64,000 nt of DNA from Delphinapterus leucas (Eukaryota > Chordata > Mammalia > Artiodactyla > Monodontidae): contig NW_022098023.1 of assembly GCF_002288925.2 (NCBI RefSeq), positions 30,286,084 through 30,350,083 on the forward strand, read 5' to 3'. Under the pieces are notes generated by a model that did not search any database, was not told where the DNA came from, and saw nothing but the letters and a program-made list of their open reading frames with translations. Both the position numbers and the translations under genes were made by a program. Positions 23,676-39,869 of the stretch are shown piece by piece. Positions within the stretch are counted from its first letter, which is position 1; the number at the start of each line of letters is the position of its first letter.

Positions 23676-23883
23676 TTTTTTTTTTTTTTTTGCGGTACAC
23701 GGGCCTCTCCCTGTTGTGGCCTCTCCCGTTGCGGAGCACAGGCTCCGGATGCGCAGGCCCAGCAGCCATGGCTCATGGGCCCAGCCGCTCCGTGGCATGT
23801 GGGATCTTCCCGGACCGGGGCACGAACCCGTGTCCCCTGCATCGGCAGGCGGACTCTCAACCACTGTGCCACCAGGGAAGCCC
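23676..23883 (-). mobile_element. CHR-type SINE, short form, antisense
   Basis: A T-tail, then the antisense body (GCCATGGCTCATGGGCCCAG), ending CACCAGGGAAGCCC. The flanks ATTCCTTTTT and ATTCCTATTT suggest an AT-rich target duplication. It landed inside an old L1 fragment. Confidence 0.92.
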
Positions 23884-24010
23884 TCATTCCTATTTTTATG
23901 TGTAGCTTGAGCCATTCCTTTTTATTGCTGTATAGTATTCCATTTAATACACCAGAATTGATCCACTCTCTTGCTGATGGATATTTGGGTTGTTTCTATT
24001 GTTCGATAAT
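23884..24010 (-). mobile_element. Old L1 3' fragment, antisense
   Basis: CATTCCTTTTTATTGCTGTA followed by a TAGTATTCCATTTAATACAC stretch matches antisense L1M-type sequence. A second copy of the same region lies near 25640-25740. Confidence 0.5.
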
Positions 24011-24844
24011 TGGCAATTTTTGCAGTCAGGGAGGGGAATACATGCTATCAACTAGCCTGTGTGCCACTAAAATCTTCTTGGGTATTCTTTTGGCCTCCTT
24101 TCTTTTAGACTTAGGGAATCCAAAAAGTTAGCATATAATTAGGTAACCCACAGTAACTAGTTAAATTAGAATAACCCTTGAATTATCCCTGAATAACTTT
24201 TGTCCATGTGTGTCCATTTTTTTATCCCAAGAAAGATGATTAATATTGGATTAATAAAATTTTGAATCTGAACCTTCCTCTGAATTAGTACAAAATTATG
24301 TTGAAACATTGAATTGCTAGCGAAGAAAGTTGATGAAGACGATTTTAAAGAGTTTTTCAGCGACAACCTTATGGGAGAAGATTTAAAGGAAGATAGCCAT
24401 AAAAATAGCATAATGTATATGGAATATGCAATGAATTTAGAGAACTGAGGATGTACACATATAAAAATGTCAGTTTGCCTCATCTCCATAGTACTACTTA
24501 TTAAGAATACAGTGCTTTCAATGACACCCATCTGCAATTTCCTGTTTATGTTAAAGTGAGCATCTGGAGAATCCCTGTTTCCTTCCAGAAATAGAACCAT
24601 GCCTGAGGTGACAATTAGGAACAGCCATAAGAAGGTCAAAGACTAGCTGTGAATAGGTTATATAGTACAAAAGCAGTGACTTTTAAAAAAAAGATTATTT
24701 ATAGTTCTTAATGTATGGTTATATGTTCATCTTTGGTAGTTTCTGCCTAGATGTATGTATCATTCTTGTGCCTAGCTTCCCTTAAGCCTTCTGTACCTCA
24801 TTCTAATAGGAGGATATTGAAGTCAGAGGATAAATATTTAGTTT

Positions 24845-25079
24845 TTTTTGTTGTTTTTTTTTTGTTTTTGTTTTGTTTTGTTTTCTTGCGGTACGCTGGC
24901 CTCTCACTGCTGTGGCCTCTCCCATTGCGGAGCACAAGCTCCGGACGCGCAGGCTCAGCGGCCATGGCTCACGGGTCCAGCCGCTCCGCGGCACGCGGGA
25001 TCCTCCCGGACCGGGGCACGAACCCGTGTCCCCTGCATCGGCAGGCGGACTCTCAACCACTGCGCCACCAGGGAAGCCC
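24845..25079 (-). mobile_element. CHR-type SINE, short form, antisense
   Basis: A T/G-rich tail (TTTTGTTTTTG repeats) precedes the antisense body and head. The flanks aaAtatttagttt (24832-24844) and aaGtatttagttt (25080 on) form a 13-bp target-site duplication. Confidence 0.93.
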
Positions 25080-25389
25080 AAGTATTTAGTTTCGTATTGA
25101 AAAAAAATTTGCTCCTTTGCAGTGATCTTATTTGAAATGCTATATTTAAACATGTGGAGAACTTTTAAATTTATAGGATCATTAAAAATCATCGTATTTT
25201 CTGTACTTTGTAGTGTTCTCTTGGCTCTGAGAAGTTCTAAAAATCAGAGAGCACTTTTTGGCATGTTTTTGTTTACTTTTTGTATGCTGTTTTGTAATTT
25301 GACAGCATAGAATCAATAAGCCAAAAAGACACTTTACATTTTTCATTAAAAAGTACGCTAATCACTAAAAACTATACCGGAAAAAAAAA

Positions 25390-25800
25390 GTACGCTAATC
25401 GTAAGCATCCAGCTCCATGGATTATCACAGAGTGAACATCCCACATCACCCCAACCCAGTCAATACATGGAATGCTACCAGCACACCTTCAGCTCCTCGC
25501 ATTTTCCCACCCAATCTCTACCCCACATCCTGACCTCAAATACCACAGTTTAGTGTTGCCTGGTTTTAAACTTTCTATAAATGGAATGATACAGCATAAA
25601 TTCTTTTATATCTGGCTTCCTTCACCTAAATTAATTTATGAGATTCATTCCTATTTTTATGTGCACTTCAGTTCATTCATTTTTATTGCTGGATAGTATT
25701 TCATTTACTATATCACAGTGCATTCATTTGCCAGTGGACAAATGAATGGGTTATTTCTAGTCTTTTGGTTTTTAAAGTGTACTCTCCCTGGATATTATTA
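25390..25800 (-). mobile_element. Old L1 3' fragment, antisense
   Basis: Phrases such as GAGTGAACATCCCACATCAC, GAGATTCATTCCTATTTTTA and TTATTGCTGGATAGTATTTC are antisense to old L1 (L1M-type) 3' sequence. It is degenerate. Confidence 0.55.
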
Positions 25801-26348
25801 TATATGCCTATAGTGGTACATACCCATGCATTATTGATGACTATCTACACAGTAGTAAAATTATTGGACAAAATTCACTCTTAATAGGTTTATTTCAATT
25901 AGTAAGTCACTTAGACATAAATTTACTAGTTAGAATCTTGGAGAGAGTTTTTTAAAAATTGGTATTGTGAAACGATTCCAAATTTACAGGAGAGTTGCAA
26001 AAATATTATGGAGAACTGCTAACTCTTTCTCCAGATTCATCAATTTTTAACATTTGCTTTATCAGTCTGTACATGTATACGTACATACATACATATATAT
26101 ATGCATATATTTTTTTATTCTAAGCCATTTGTGAGTAGGTTGCAGATATCATGTCCTTTTACTCTGAATACTTTAGTGTGAATTTCCTAAGAATGAGGAT
26201 ATTCAAGAGTGTGGTTTTATGTCAGTAATTTCTGAACTCTACATCTCTCATTATTACTGGTTTCAGAGAAAACATCATATGCACACAATTACCATGATAT
26301 CTAGAACTATTCAGAATAGAAAGAAGGTCCATAAAACTATGAAATATA

Positions 26349-26428
26349 ATTTTCTTTTCACTTGGGTAACTCATATCTTATTAGATGCATAGAGTGGATC
26401 TCTAAATATTCATAGTCAAGTAAGGTAT
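26349..26428 (+). repeat. 80-bp direct repeat, left copy, flanking the L1
   Basis: It starts ATTTTCTTTTCACTTGGGTA and ends CATAGTCAAGTAAGGTAT. It matches 33179-33258 with one mismatch (catatc versus cacatc). As a target-site duplication it is several times the usual L1 length. Confidence 0.95.
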
Positions 26429-26803
26429 GTAATTTTCTTTTTTCTTTAATAGATCTTTATTGCAGTATAATTGCTTCACAATACTGTTTTAGTTTCTGTT
26501 GCACAACAAAGTGAAGCAGCAATATGCACACACATGTCCCCATATCCCTTCCCCCTTGAGCCTCCCTCCCACCCTCCCTATCCCACCCCTCTAGGTCATC
26601 GCAAAGCACCCAGCCGATCTCCCTGTGCTGTGCTGCTGCTTCCCACCAGCCAACTATTTTACATTTGGTAGTGTGTACATGTGGATGCTACTATCACTTT
26701 GCCCCAGCTTTGCCCTCCCACCCCATGTCCTCAAGTCCATTCTCTATGTCTACCTCTTTATTCCTGCCCTACCACTAGATTCATCAGTACCATTTTTTTT
26801 TTT

Positions 26804-30960
<4,157 letters not shown>

Positions 30961-31029
30961 TTTGGGTTTGTTTTTTGTGGGTCTTTTCCTTCTCTTGTGC
31001 TTCCTGCCTAGAGAAGTTCCTTTAGCATT

Positions 31030-31920
31030 TGTTATAGAGCTGGTTTGGTGGTGCTGAATTCTTTTAGCTTTTACTTGTCTGGAAAGCTTTTGACTTCTCC
31101 ATTGAATCCGAATGAGATCCTTGCTGGGTAAAGTAATTTGGTTGTAGGTTTTTCTCTTTCATCACTTTAAGTATATCCTGCCACTCCCTTCTGACCTGCA
31201 GAGTTTCTGCTGAAAAATCAGCTGATAACCTTATGGGGATTCCTTTGTATATTATTTTTTGGTTTTCCCTTGCTGCTTTTAATATTTTTTTCTTTGAATT
31301 TAATTTTTGTTACTTTGATTAATATGTGTCTTGGTGTGTTCTTCCTAGCGTTTATCCTGTAAGGGACTCTCTGTGCTTCCTGGACTTGGGTGACTATTCC
31401 TTTCCCATGTTAGGGGTGTTTTCATCTATACTCTCTTCATATATTTTCTCAGACCGTTTCTTTTCCTCTTCTTCTTCTGGGACCCCTATAATTTGGATGT
31501 TGGTGCGTTTAGTGTTGTCCTAGAGGTCTCTGAGATTGTCTTCAATGTTTTTTCATTATTTTTTCTTTATTCTGCTCCTCGGCAATTATTTCCACTATTT
31601 TGTCTTATAGCTCACTTATTCGTTCTTCTGCCTCAGTTATTCTGTTAGTGATTCCTTCTAGTGTATTTTTCATTGCAGTTATTGTGTTGTTCATCTCTGT
31701 TTGTTTCTTCTGTAGTTCTAGATCTTTGTTAAACATTTCTTGTATTTTCTCAATCCATGACTCCATTCTATTTCCGAGATTCTGGATCATTTTTACTATC
31801 ATTACTCTGAATTCTTTTTCAGATAGATTGCCTATTTCCTCTTCATTTATTTGGTCTTGTAGGTTTTTACCTTGCTCCTTTATCTGTGACGTATTTTTCT
31901 GTCATCTAATTTTTTTTTTT
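31030..31920 (-). pseudogene. L1 ORF1 region, degenerate
   Basis: Only a coiled-coil segment stays open (31605-31802, with QNLGNRMESWIEKIQEMFNK and ITEAEERISEL). The flanking sequence, including antisense CTGGGACCCCTATAATTTGG, belongs to the ORF1-proximal part of cetartiodactyl/L1M-like elements but is broken by stops. ORF1 normally encodes an RNA-binding chaperone of about 330-380 residues. Confidence 0.65.
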
Positions 31921-32504
31921 TAATGAGTGGGATTGTGTTCCTGTTTTGCTGGTTGTTTGGCCTGAGGCTTCCAACACTGGAGTTTTTAGGCTGTTGGGTA
32001 GAGGTGGGTCTTGGTGCTGAGATGAGGAACTCCATGAGAGCTCACTCTGATGAATATTTCTGGGGTCTTAGGTTCTCTGTTAGTCCAGTGGTTCGGACTC
32101 AGAGCACCCACTGCAGGAGCTTCCACCCGACCCTGGGCTCGTGAACCAAGATCCTGCAAGCTGCCTGGGGTGGCAAAAAAAAAAAAAAGAACAATAACAA
32201 AGTAAAAACTAAAATTAGACTGGGAAACTGATAGATACATTAGGAAGAATATAAAAATAAAAATATGGATGAATCAACAACCGGAAGGTACATCAGTACC
32301 ACAATAGCAAAAAAGAGGAGGAGGGAAAAGAAAAAAAGGGTGGGGGAGCGGGGAGAAGACCTTGGCTGTGGAGGTCGGGGCCTAAGCAAGGGAGAGGTTT
32401 GAGTGGTGGGCAGGGCCAATGCTCAGGACCCACAGGGCTGGAAAAGGCCCTGGCAGCTGTGGGGGGTGGGGCTTAGGCTCAAGGAACAGAAGGGGCCCAG
32501 GCGT

Positions 32505-33003
32505 GCCCCCCAGCCCTGGTCTCAGAGGGCAGGGGACCTCACCTGGGAGCCCAGCAGGCTTCCTGGGCTTGAGTAGGCGGGGCAAACGCCCTCCTCTCCT
32601 CTCCCGCTTCTCCCGGTGGGCTCCTCCCACCTGCCTCTCCTGATCTCCTTGGCCTCCCTTCTAAGCCCCCAGGACCAATTCGGCCGGGCTGGGGAGGCTT
32701 GGAGGGCAGAGGACCAGCCTGGGAGCTCAGCAGGCTCCCCTGGCCCGAGTGGGTGGGGCAATCAACCTCTCCACTCCTCTCCCGTTCTTCCTGGAGGGCC
32801 CCTCCCGCCTCCTCTCCTGATCTCCCTGGCCTCCCTCCTATGCCCCCAGGACCCACGCGGCCTGGATGGGGCTTTGGATGGGGGGTACCAGCTTGGCAGC
32901 TTAGCAGGCTCCCTGGCCCGAGTGGGTGAGGCGATTGCCCTCCGCTCCTTTCCTGCTCTTCCCTGAGGGTCTCTCCCACCTGCCTCTTCTGATCTCCCCA
33001 GCT
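32505..33003 (-). repeat. Three tandem GC-rich units in the L1 5'-UTR
   Basis: Three imperfect copies start at about 32505, 32665 and 32842 (spacing about 160 and 177 bp). Each begins with a CCCCCAG(GACC) phrase. Each has a middle AGCAGGCTCCC-type motif with GAGTGGGTGGGGCAAT and ends with a TCCTGATCTCCCTGGCCTCC phrase. They are CpG-containing and sit where an L1 internal promoter would be. Confidence 0.85.
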
Positions 33004-33178
33004 TCAGGGGTGTCGATCCTGTCTGGCCTCCACTTCTCCTCCCCCCTCAGTTCCCCTTCGTCCTACCAGTTCACTTTGGGGTTCCTCCTGTCTCCTTGGG
33101 CATCAGAGTCCCCTACCAGTGGCCGGCAGGTGCCCTAGTTGTGGGGAGATGCTAACTGTGTGTCTTCCCACACCAGGT

Positions 33179-33258
33179 ATTTTCTTTTCACTTGGGTAAC
33201 TCACATCTTATTAGATGCATAGAGTGGATCTCTAAATATTCATAGTCAAGTAAGGTAT
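33179..33258 (+). repeat. 80-bp direct repeat, right copy, flanking the L1
   Basis: Right-hand partner of 26349-26428, adjoining the L1 5' end. There is one mismatch over 80 bp. Confidence 0.95.
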
Positions 33259-33975
33259 ATGGTAGGTTAGCACATAGGCTAACAAATACTATTTAAAGAG
33301 CATGTTAATTTGAAATTTTAAATTCAGATTAGGCATTCTTCTCCAGGACCACAATTCGGAATTATTAAAAACATGTAGATTATTGTTTTTAAGCAGGCTG
33401 AGAAAAAGAAGCCAAGATCTTTTTAATATCATGGTTTATTGAGTAGTAGGTTCATCTGCACAGCACTGAGATGCTAAAGGAAAGGGAGTATACATATGTT
33501 TTGTTTTACCTTCAAATTAATTCTTAAAAATTTAATGTTATTTCATTGTGTAGTAGCTAAAATATCATTGTGTATGATGAGGTGGTATATTTATATAACA
33601 TCCATTTATCAAATATAGTAAATCATTTTATAAACAAGCATCTTTGTTCCTCCTTATTGCTTCTTAGCTTTTAAACCTATATTTTCAAAATATTTATATT
33701 GAAATTCATTGGTCAAATGATAGTCATTACTTCTGCTTATAAAACTTTTCAATGAGAAAATAGATTTTTGCTGGTAAGTACTTCATGGTAGTTTTGGTTC
33801 TATAGTTCTCTCATGTTGACTGAGAAAAATAGTGTAATCACTCATTATGGTGCATTATTGAAATTGTCTGTGCTTTATTCATGTCTGACGGGAATGCCTT
33901 TTTATTCTAAATCCTGGTTTGGGACATCTCTCTTTCTCTGTGTTAATGCTGTTCCTTGTTTTCCTGTTGTACTAG

Positions 33976-33999
33976 ACGGCACACTGCTTTAGAATCAAG
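33976..33999 (+). CDS. TBC1D1: TBC1D1 microexon (24 nt)
   Basis: A 24-nt exon in phase 2 on both sides. The AG left from the previous exon plus its first base gives R. The body reads R-H-T-A-L-E-S, and its final AG plus T of the next exon gives S, so the protein reads ...YENEIRRHTALESSDGEGRK. The acceptor is CTGTTGTACTAG and the donor TCAAG|gtgatt. Human TBC1D1, as I remember it, has QDTASES here, which matches T-A-x-E-S with three changes. Skipping it would give EISDGEGRK and stay in frame, so it may be optional. Confidence 0.82.
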
Positions 34000-36799
34000 G
34001 TGATTAGAGGCCTAAATATTTTTGCTTAAAAATTTATTAATTCTTCCAACTGATTATCACCATTGATTTAAAAAAATCAGTTTTGGCTGTCTCCTCAATG
34101 CATGCCATCCTTCCAATGCTGTGAAGGGTCTATAGTAGGGGAAATGTGACGCCATGAATGATCATATAAAAGGTTGATTGCAAATAGAAATCCTGTTTCT
34201 AGTCTATTCCATGTTGAGTTCTTTAGGACTGTGCTGTGGCCTTCAATCAAAAAGTAATTAAAATTTTGAACTAATGGAAGTTAATTTGCTGGTTTGGAGG
34301 TACATATGTATATTAGAGGAGTTTATTTCAAATCCCAAGAAGATGCAGAAAGCAGAACCCTAAAAGAAACATACTCATAAAATCGAATCTGGTTTTCACT
34401 GAAGAGAATTATTAGTTTACTTCTGTTCATCTTAATTCCTGACACACTGGTTACTTTGAGACACTGCCGAGGCCTTCCAGACCTCCCACTGGGCTGCACA
34501 CAGGAAAACACCTACTTCCTCATCATGGAAGTCTGACCACATCTGTGATGACATTTCTTCCTCTTGACCCGTATGCTTTTTGTGGTAAATGTCCAGAATC
34601 ACTACGAACAAGTTAACTGAAAATGATTATTCTTTACTTTGTTCTAGTTTCTATGCTTTGCTCATATCACAAGCCCAATGGAAAACAGATATCCTCATCT
34701 TCCTGTTTGGGGCCACTGACATTTAGATTTCTTTCTAGTGGGAGTAAAATCCAGCATCAAAGATTGGACTAGAATGAGATATTCAAAGGAAAAAAATTAT
34801 TTTGGCCACATTGATAAGATAAAAAGTGACTTGTTTGAGACTTGTAATTGACTTACATTTTTTTAATGGTTGGGTGTAAGACCATTTCAATAATAATTTC
34901 TTATCTACATTTTAAAGCCCAACAGAAATGTTAGGCTTTACTGTGTGTCTTTCTAGGTTCTACTACAAACATAGAATTAGGTCTGTGTATTATCTGAGGA
35001 GTCATCTGGCCCATAATTTCCTTATTTTAGATAGGGTTAGACTGAGCCCCAAGGAGCTTTAATATCTTGCTTGATGTCATTTTCATAACCTTAGGTTATA
35101 AGGATGTGAGTATGCAAATGAGCTACCCAGATATATTTTAAATTCCAATGCAAAAAAACTTAATTAAATTGTTTTTCATTCAGTGTAGAGTTTAGGAAAT
35201 AAAATTCTTTGTTTTTGTTCTGTTTTTGTTTTACCCGTTGATTAATCTATCTCTTTTGACTCAGCTCAGATGCTATATATTCGTTTCCACTAGACGAGCT
35301 CATTCTCAGTTGTATTTAATTAGTAAAGATTTTCCATAGGATGACAGATTCTTACCCAGCTGAAGCCAGGGCTTAGGTAAACTATTAGTCCACCTAAAGC
35401 AATTATGAGTTAAATTGTACTATGGGTCCTGTGGAAGAAACTCAAGTTTCAACACTGTGCTGTTCCATGTAACCTTTCTTGAGGTATTTACAGAGAGAAA
35501 GCCTTTTCAGATTTCTGTTAAATGGTTGCTATGCCATTCATCAAGTTTTGTTTCTATCTTGAGTGTAATACATTGTGATTTAGGTATAGATTCAATCAGC
35601 TTGTAGACATTTATTAGGACTTCATGATACTGGTAGTTTTAGATGGGTGCTAATAAGGGGGTTGGGAGATGGGGGCTTCTGCCCCGCAGAACAATGCCTT
35701 GTAAAACTGGTCCTGGCCTAAGAGTTTATTTACCTTTGTGAAAAGTGTGTGTGTTGCCCTGGTGGGAAATAAAACATGACTGCATCCTTCTTAAAGTTGA
35801 GTCCCTGTGCGTGGTCACTAAAACACCTTCATTCTGTGCCATGTCCAGTGCTATTGTTATTGGAATTAATTTTTATTAAAGCAGGCAAGTAAGTATGCAT
35901 TAAAAATTCTGTGTTAATATAAGAAGTGTAATGTTAGTGTAATAGCTGAAGGCTATAACTGCTTGGTCAAGGATATATTAAAAAGTTATCTTGAAGCTCT
36001 GTGGGAAGGTTCATATCATATCCGTAGCTTTTGATAGATGCTGTGTCCAGAAGGACTTGGAAGCGCCTCCCAGCTTACACCGAGATACACATAGTAGAGG
36101 ATTTTTTTCTTCCCTTATAAAGCTCTCATTTCTGTTTGTGGATTGTGGTTCTTGATTAATTGGTGACTGGTAATAGAAAGTATATGTAGAATATACCAAT
36201 ACAAAAATAGATGGACATTCTCTATGTTGTATTTCCTTCCTAGTTATTAATTTTTAATTTAACAAATTTTCATAGAGGTAACGTTGGCACAGAATACTTT
36301 TCCTGGATATGTCTCTTGGGAAACAGTTTTATAATGCATGTATTGATATTCCAAAATACAAAAGAAGGAGGGAAAAGATTATTTGAAAAAATAAGGTAAT
36401 GGTTCTTATTTGCTTCATCATTTAAAAAATGTAAAGATAATTAATTTACCAATGTATGTTGGTATATATATTAATGTGTTTTTGATTTGATCTTCCTACT
36501 TAAAAATAAAAAAGTGTTTACATTTTGGAATGCAATGATTTCAAAAGCAAAGAAAACGAAGTGAGGCATTTACATAAATGAACATGTAATGTAATAATAC
36601 TCTGAAATTATTTCTCTGCGAAAATAAATGACATTCTTCCATTAAGACATGGAAAGAGAAGTACTGACCTAAAGACTTAATGCTAATTAGAGACTGATTT
36701 TTTTCCACTAGAAATGTGGGGGATCCTGTGAGTCCTGACAGCTTTATTTTTATGAACCAATAGAGCTTTGTCTGAACTAATGCGAAGAGTATTTACATT

Positions 36800-37040
36800 G
36801 ACATAGTAAAGTACAGAGCCTAAGTGTCTGTATTCTGGGCTGCCTGGGTTTGAATTGTGACCCTTCTACTTATATTCCAGAGACTGTGGGCAAATTACTT
36901 AGCTTCTTTCTGCCTCAATTTCCTCACTAAAAATGGGAGTTGTAGTGCCATCTACCCCATAGGGTTGCTGTGAGGTTGAAATGAGTTCATACTTGTAAAA
37001 TGCTTTGAATAATGCCTGGCACATAGTATGTCTTTTTGTA
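36800..37040 (+). mobile_element. MIR SINE
   Basis: A good sense MIR: CTGCCTGGGTTTGAATTGTG, then GGGCAAATTACTTAGCTTCT, CAATTTCCTCACTAAAAATG, and TAATGCCTGGCACATAGTA at the end. Confidence 0.85.
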
Positions 37041-38284
37041 TTTGCTTTATTATTACTACAATAAATGCCACACGTTGTTTTGTTTTATTTTTACTCAAAA
37101 GGTGGACATTTTGCTTGCCTAGGATTAGTTAAAGGAGAAGTTGAAGTGAAAACTAATGTGGTAGTAAAGAAGCAAAAAACAAAACAAAAAGTTTCCCCCC
37201 TCAGCCCAGCAAAGTTTCCAACGTGAGATGTAAGAATTTTGATGCACAGAAGTGTTTCACTTGGTTTTGATTCTTAAAATTACTGCCTTAGGAATGTCAG
37301 GTTGCTGATTAAATGTAAATCAAAAAGTAAATTGCTGTAAGTTGCATATATGCACTGACTGTTGAAACCCTTATCTGGACCCTGACTTTGGAAGACATAT
37401 TTCTCTTACTAGATGAAGCAGGGCAGCTTTTGCCTTATCTTGGCCACCAAACTGCTTTTTCAGGATGTCGTTTTCTAGTACATGATAAAGGGTCAATGGT
37501 CTGTTATGTAAGTACTTCCTTTTAGTATAGCATTATCTTATATTTTTGACAGCTAATTTTTGGCTTGTTACTGGCCATTAAATTCCAGACATATGAAGAA
37601 AATGTATCATTTGGCAATTTATTTAGATTACAGGATTTAAAGTTTTAGATGTTATGAAATTTTCAAATCTGTAATATTGGGCTAATGTAAGGGTACACCA
37701 TGCACCAATTTTATAGCCTATTTCCCCCAAAACTGTATATTTTACAGGCAATTTAGTACTACCCAAATGCTTGATATGTCATTTACACGGAATTGGAAAA
37801 GATGTTTTAATTCCAGCATTAAAATATAAATGTTTCAGAACCCTTAGGTTTGGTTTATTCTATTTTTGTTGTTAGAGGTACTAAAAAGTCAAGAGAAACT
37901 ACTATTTATTGAACACTTATCCTGTGAGGCATTGAAATGGTTGCTTCTACATATGTATTTCACTTAGCTTTCTAGGCTTAAATTATAAATTAGATACCCT
38001 TATATAGCTGTTTCACTATCTGGAAAAAAGATGCCTTATGTTGTTTATTACCAGTACTGTCATCGTCAATACCTACCAGTGCCATCGACACCTCAGTCTG
38101 TGCTTTTGGGAAACAGAGCTATTAGAACTTTTTGCAAGAAAAACGTAAAATGCTGTGACTACCAACAAAGGGTTTAAAGAAGGTAGATCTTTTATTTATT
38201 CCTGACATGTTAGCCTAGCCAATATTTTTTGTCCATTTTACTTACCCTTCTGAGTTAATGTTTTTAATGGTTTTACAATATTAA

Positions 38285-38345
38285 TTTATTCCATGGATAT
38301 TTGTTGAGTGCTTACTATTAATAGCCAGTTGCTGCAGCAGGAGCT
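38285..38345 (+). mobile_element. L2-like fragment
   Basis: ATATTTGTTGAGTGCTTACT resembles the L2 3' phrase 'ttattgagcacctactatg'. It is short and diverged. Confidence 0.35.
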
Positions 38346-39824
38346 AGAAATCCATCCTTGAGTTGGGCATTCAGCACATAACTGCCAGTGAAATAGTGTT
38401 ACACAAACGAAGATACAGGGTAGGTTAAGCTTGTTTCTTAGGATGTAACTATTGTATATAGAACGTTTGAATCGTAGTTCCCAAAAACGAAATACTTGAA
38501 TTAATGCTTTCCAAAGGCGAAGTGAAGGTGGATATATTCATTCAGTATGGCAGAGCTGTGAACTGTGGACACATACTAGGGTTATAACTTTATCCAGGAT
38601 ACATAACAAAGTGCATTTTACTGTATTGGGATGTGTGTATCAGCTGCTTTCTGAAGTATCGTGGTCCAGCATGTCACTTGCTGTCTGTGTAGCAGCTCAA
38701 AGCTACGTCTCTTTCTTAAACTTAATTTAGCTAATCTAGAAGCAGTAGTTCCAGAAAGATAGATCAAGATTAGAAATAACTGAATTACCTGATAACGGTG
38801 AGTATGGATACACAAAGTAAATACAAAGATGACAGGTAAGGGCTGAATTGCTCTTCGGACTTTTGATTTTCTTCGCCGTAGTGAGTTCCTCTGAGTACGT
38901 ACATGGGGTTGTGGCTTTTTTAGCTGAGTTTCCTTTCTGCCCTAACTACTAACACTTCTTGGTTCCATCAGAAGTTGCACACCTTCACTTGTTGGTATCA
39001 CCACGTGTAAATATTGTTGTCTTCATCATTCTCTCAGGAAAGCTCAGAGACTTTAAAACTTAAAAGAGCAAAATATTCCCACCACGAGCAGCAACAGTTA
39101 TTGCATGGTATTTTGGCTGCTAACGTAATTGGTCTCAAAAGTTAAGTTTGAGTCATAATGACCTTTTTTAAAAATAATGACCTTTTCTTGCAGATAGCCC
39201 CAGCAGAATTTAGCGTGCTCTTTCCTAGAAAATGAAATTCTTAGAGCAGACCAGCATTTCTGTATGTTTGTTTCCCAAAGCAGCAATGTAGAAAGATGTG
39301 ACATACCCAGCTGCCTACCTCACCACCCCAAAAAGTTAAGGAAGTTGATTCTGGGGTCAAATAATTTAAGTAAGTTAGGGAATTTCTGTATAATATATCC
39401 CTTTGGAGAATCACAGTGCATGCTAGCATATTTTAGTCTCTAAGAAGTCCTGCTCTAAAGAAATCTGCTTAATGTTTTAACATGTAACCTATCCAATCTC
39501 ATTTGGCCGCGCTTTTTTCTTTAATATATCGCCTAACAATAATCCCAAGGTTGACTCTTCTGCCTTTGTTCTGGTTACTTTCTATCACGATCCAGCTATT
39601 AGTAGCTAACACTCTGGAGACAGATTTAACAGTTACAGGCAACTGGAAGCTATCTTGTCAGCCATCCTATAAGAGCTATAAGAAAAGCTCTTTAAGAGCC
39701 TTTTATGAAACATTGACGTTGTTTAGAATAACTGCTGATTTTAGTTTTTAGCCAATTTTAGGAAAGCATGAGTTCATTAGTCAAGCAACCTTTGCTCCTC
39801 TGTATAAGTACTTCCTTTGCTCAG

Positions 39825-39869
39825 GCTAGAACCTGAAATGGTTGGCTACTATGGAATGAGTAGAAACAG
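39825..39869 (+). other. TBC1D1: Candidate cassette exon, 45 nt, phase-compatible
   Basis: The acceptor TACTTCCTTTGCTCAG|G and a consensus donor AAACAG|gtgagc bound 45 nt. Read in phase 2 it gives (R)[14 protein letters not shown](S) with no stop and returns to the frame of the exon at 40087. I do not recognise this peptide in TBC1D1. It may be a pseudo-exon; only RNA data would tell. Confidence 0.3.

Noticed and set aside
23690..23915. Recurrent protein-like reading frames such as AGSAAMAHGPSRSAACGIF seen at about ten places in the window
   Set aside because: They all coincide with CHR SINE bodies, which are GC-rich and happen to be open in several frames. The similarity reflects repeat copies, not a gene family.
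32382..33138. GC-rich, CpG-containing stretch with open frames on both strands, possible CpG-island promoter
   Set aside because: It lies at the 5' end of the antisense L1 and consists of tandem L1 5'-UTR units. There is no sign of a TBC1D1 alternative first exon in it.
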